8,401 nucleotides of DNA from Desulfobacterales bacterium (lineage in GTDB: Bacteria > Desulfobacterota > Desulfobacteria > Desulfobacterales > SpSt-501), in the NCBI GenBank assembly GCA_025454275.1, contig JALOOS010000096.1, forward strand, positions 1-8,401. Reading direction: 5' to 3'. The notes beneath the pieces were generated by a model. It worked only from the letters and a program-made list of their open reading frames with translations, had not been told where the DNA came from and made no database searches. Within the stretch, counting starts at the first letter, position 1. Every line of letters begins with the position of its first letter. The translations under genes and the position numbers were made by a program. Shown one piece after another: positions 6,152-8,401 of the stretch.

Positions 6152-8077
6152 ATGCTTTCATCGCAGGCCTTCGATTCGCTCAACCCGGCGCAGCGCGCCG
6201 CCGTCGAACACAACGACGGCCCCCTGCTCGTCATTGCCGGGGCCGGCAGTGGAAAGACCCGCACCCTGACCCACCGCGTCGCCCGGCTGGTGGCCGAGGG
6301 AGTCCCGCCCGCGGCCATTTTGCTGCTCACCTTCACCCGCCGCGCCTCGCAGGAGATGCTGCAGCGGGCCGCCCGCCTTCTCGACAGCCGCTGCGAGCGG
6401 GTTTCGGGCGGCACGTTTCACTCCTTCGCGCATCTCAAGCTGCGCCAGCATGCGGCGGCCGCGGGCCTGGCGCCGGACTTCGCCGTGATCGACCGGTCCG
6501 ACGCCGAAGAGCTGATCGGCCTGCTGCGCAAAGAGGCCGGAGGGTCGAACCCCGACCGTTCCCTGCCGCGCAAGGCAACGCTCGCCGCCATCTTCAGCCG
6601 CGCCGTCAACAAGGCGATGTCGATCGAAGAGGTGCTCGACCGCGATTACGCCCATTTCATGGACCGGCTGGAGACGATTCGGGCGCTCTGGGAGGCCTAC
6701 ACCCGGCGCAAGCGCGAGCACCATTTCGTGGACTATGACGACCTGCTGGTCTGCTTTCACCGCCTGCTGCAGGATGCCCCGGAGATCCGCCGCCGCCTCG
6801 GCGCCGCCTACCGCTACGTGATGGTCGATGAATACCAGGACACGAACAAGCTGCAGGCGGAGATCCTCTACCGGCTGGCCGAAGGCAACCGCAACATCAT
6901 GGTGGTCGGCGACGACTCCCAGAGCATTTATGCCTTTCGCGGCGCCAACTTCCGCAACATCATGGATTTCCCGGCGATGTTCCCCGGCACCCGCATCATC
7001 GGCCTGGAGGAGAACTACCGCAGCACCCAACCGGTGCTGAACCTCACCAACATCGTCATCGAGCGCGCCCGGGAGAAGTTCTCCAAACACCTGTTCACGC
7101 GCAAGACCGGGGGCGAGCGGCCGCAGATGATCGAGGCCGAAGACGAAAACAGCCAATCGCTCTTCGTGGTCCAACGGGTCCAGGAGCTGATACGCCGCGG
7201 GGTGGCGCCGGAGCGGATCGCGGTGCTGTTCCGGGCCGGTTTCCACTCCTTCGACCTCGAGATCGAACTGGCGCGGGAGGCGATCGCCTTCATCAAGGTG
7301 GGCGGGTTCAAGTTCACCGAATCGGCGCACATCAAGGACGTTCTGGCCCATCTGCGGGTGATCGCCAATCCGCTCGACCGCATCAGCTGGCACCGCGTGC
7401 TCATGCTGATCGAAAAGGTCGGCCCGCGCGGCGCCCAGCGGATCTACGAGGCGCTGGCCGAGGCCCGGAGCGGTGCGACCGGCCTCTCCGCGCTGACGCG
7501 CCGCCACCCCGGGCTCGAACCGCTGGCCGCGCTCTATCGGGGCCTTGACGCCGCCCCCCGGTCCCCGACCGAGATGGGCGCGGCCGTGGTGCAGTATTAC
7601 CTGCCGCTGCTGCGGCGCCAGTTCGACGACCACCCCAAGCGCGCCAAGGACCTCGAGCAGCTGCTCGGCATCATGGAGCGCTACCGGCGGCTCGACCCCT
7701 TCCTGACGGACATGACCCTCGAGCCTCCCACCGCCAGCGCGGAGCAGCGGCTGTATGCCGGCGAGAGCGCCGAGGGCCGGCTGGTCCTCTCCACCATCCA
7801 CTCGGCCAAGGGGCTGGAGTGGCATACGGTCTTCATCATCTGGGCACTGGACGGGCGGTTTCCATCGCTCTACGCCATGGCAAACGAGGAGGAGCTGGAG
7901 GAGGAGCTGCGGCTGATGTACGTGGCCGCCACCCGGGCGCAGGAAGGTTTGTACATCACCTACCCGCGCCAGGCCTTCGACCGCAGCCTCGGGATCGTCC
8001 TCAACCGGCCGTCCCGGTTCATCGACATGATCCCGGAGGAGGAGGAGATTCTAGAAAGGCGCTCGGTGCGCTATTAG
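6152..8077 (+). CDS. UvrD/Rep/PcrA-family SF1A ATP-dependent DNA helicase
   Basis: This is a DNA-unwinding motor of the UvrD/Rep family (3'-5' in known members), likely acting in repair or replication restart. The 641 residues carry all expected motifs in order: Q-motif LNPAQRAAV (10-18), Walker A AGAGSGKT (29-36, Lys35), Ia LLTFTRRASQEM (58-69), Walker B VDEYQDT (225-231), III VVGDDSQSIYAFRGA (251-265), IV EENYRST (286-292), V LSTIHSAKGLEW (546-557) and VI YVAATRAQEGL (590-600). It is shorter than typical UvrD or PcrA (about 720), mainly because the C-terminal tail that binds partners in those proteins is absent; it ends in an acidic PEEEEILERR stretch. No nuclease domain is present. ATG 6152 has AGGG about five bases upstream. 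The gene stands alone on this strand, so I leave it unnamed. Confidence 0.95.
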   Translation: MLSSQAFDSLNPAQRAAVEHNDGPLLVIAGAGSGKTRTLTHRVARLVAEGVPPAAILLLTFTRRASQEMLQRAARLLDSRCERVSGGTFHSFAHLKLRQHAAAAGLAPDFAVIDRSDAEELIGLLRKEAGGSNPDRSLPRKATLAAIFSRAVNKAMSIEEVLDRDYAHFMDRLETIRALWEAYTRRKREHHFVDYDDLLVCFHRLLQDAPEIRRRLGAAYRYVMVDEYQDTNKLQAEILYRLAEGNRNIMVVGDDSQSIYAFRGANFRNIMDFPAMFPGTRIIGLEENYRSTQPVLNLTNIVIERAREKFSKHLFTRKTGGERPQMIEAEDENSQSLFVVQRVQELIRRGVAPERIAVLFRAGFHSFDLEIELAREAIAFIKVGGFKFTESAHIKDVLAHLRVIANPLDRISWHRVLMLIEKVGPRGAQRIYEALAEARSGATGLSALTRRHPGLEPLAALYRGLDAAPRSPTEMGAAVVQYYLPLLRRQFDDHPKRAKDLEQLLGIMERYRRLDPFLTDMTLEPPTASAEQRLYAGESAEGRLVLSTIHSAKGLEWHTVFIIWALDGRFPSLYAMANEEELEEELRLMYVAATRAQEGLYITYPRQAFDRSLGIVLNRPSRFIDMIPEEEEILERRSVRY

Positions 8078-8206
8078 CAGGTTGTTGAAAAACGGCGCCT
8101 CAGGCTGTGATCCATCGTTGTGCGGCTCTTGTAAATGCTCCCTGTACGCCGCAGCGGCCGCGGGGTGAAGCGCAACGCCGAAATTGGGCTTTTTACGAAG
8201 TCATCA
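8078..8206. repeat. Probable dispersed repeat element filling the convergent intergenic gap
   Basis: The gap between the helicase stop and the zinc-ribbon gene stop is bounded by CAGGTTGTTGAAAAACGGCG on one side and, read from the other strand, TGATGACTTCGTAAAAAG on the other. These ends are imperfect inverted repeats of each other (GTTGAAAAA versus CGTAAAAA, then CGGCG on both sides). From memory, similar stretches recur between genes in Desulfobacterota genomes, often read as the spurious tails of hypothetical proteins; I could not verify this. The element touches both stop codons, contains no gene, and may serve as a transcription end. Confidence 0.45.
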
Positions 8207-8401
8207 GTCCATGAAGAAACCCCAGTAGACAAACGCCACAAACGCCAGGATGGAAATCGCAGCCGCCAGGTAGCCCTTGATGTTCGGCGGCTTCCGGGCG
8301 TGGCCCAGTTTGTCGACCGGCCCCACCCGCTTGCCGCAGGAGGTGCACACCGTGGCATGCAGCGGCAGGTAGGCGAAACACTCCGGGCATTTTTTGGTCA
8401 T
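8204..8401 (-). CDS. Small zinc-ribbon protein with one C-terminal transmembrane helix
   Basis: This 65-residue protein of unknown function is complete, but its ATG is the last three bases of the window, so its ribosome site and any upstream partner are not visible. The N-terminus has a zinc-ribbon knuckle pair, CPEC (C5, C8) and CTSC (C19, C22), able to bind one zinc. A Lys/Arg/Pro linker (24-42) follows, then a single hydrophobic helix (about 44-63), and it ends FMD. The basic linker before the helix suggests the zinc ribbon faces the cytoplasm. Such proteins occur as standalone membrane proteins of unknown role. Its TGA is followed at once by a second TGA belonging to the repeat-like element. 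Confidence 0.75.
   Translation of the reverse strand: MTKKCPECFAYLPLHATVCTSCGKRVGPVDKLGHARKPPNIKGYLAAAISILAFVAFVYWGFFMD

Noticed and set aside
6158..7825. Minus-strand 555-codon reading opposite the helicase
   Set aside because: It is antisense to a helicase with every motif intact and has no recognisable content of its own.
8074..8358. 94-codon minus-strand reading ending in the intergenic element
   Set aside because: It overlaps the zinc-ribbon gene in another frame and its tail is translated repeat-like DNA. I recall such tails in spurious hypothetical proteins.
1..8401. tRNA, rRNA, CRISPR array or transposase genes
   Set aside because: I saw no regularly spaced direct repeats, no tRNA-like cloverleaf with a T-loop consensus, no conserved rRNA text and no transposase or integrase motifs on either strand.

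Overview
The window is about 8.4 kb of GC-rich bacterial DNA. It looks like a Desulfobacterota (delta-proteobacterial) genome, probably an anaerobe with multihaem-cytochrome respiration. The reasons are a Qrc/ActAB-like pair (membrane-anchored multihaem cytochrome c plus a molybdopterin-oxidoreductase-like Tat protein), a System II (ResB/CcsB) cytochrome c maturation pair, and an intergenic repeat that resembles dispersed repeats I recall from such genomes. The lineage is inferred from gene content and memory, not from a search.

Layout. Positions 1-2910, minus strand: a qrcA-like five-haem cytochrome (2239-2910), then a qrcB-like gene (2175 to the left edge). The qrcB frame is broken at about 1551 by what looks like a short deletion of roughly 23 nt. 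The iron-sulfur and NrfD-type membrane subunits (qrcC, qrcD) would be expected beyond the left edge. Positions 2911-3084 hold a leader with a TTGACA box and a large stem-loop. Positions 3085-5327, minus strand: resB then ccsB, coupled by a 4-base ATGA overlap. These two would attach haem to cytochromes such as the qrcA product. Positions 5443-5472 hold a strong hairpin, probably the terminator of the next gene.

Positions 5501-5854, minus strand: a 117-residue protein with a predicted coiled coil, a basic linker and a winged-helix-like C-terminus. It has the best promoter in the window (TTGACT-17-TAGAAT at 6011-6039), a palindrome just downstream of the predicted start point, a structured leader of about 150 nt, and a two-codon mini-ORF overlapping its start codon. 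Positions 6152-8077, plus strand: a complete UvrD/Rep-type SF1A helicase of 641 residues, divergent from that gene. Positions 8078-8203 are filled by a repeat-like element. Positions 8204-8401, minus strand: a 65-residue zinc-ribbon plus one-transmembrane-helix protein, whose start codon is the last three bases of the window.

The qrc-like and ccs genes make functional sense together: quinone-linked periplasmic electron transfer and the machinery that matures its cytochrome. The helicase and the two small proteins have no evident link to them. The points most worth checking are the broken qrcB frame, the terminator-like perfect inverted repeat inside the qrcA coding region, and the regulatory architecture in front of the coiled-coil/winged-helix gene. 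I did not find a clearly new multi-gene system.
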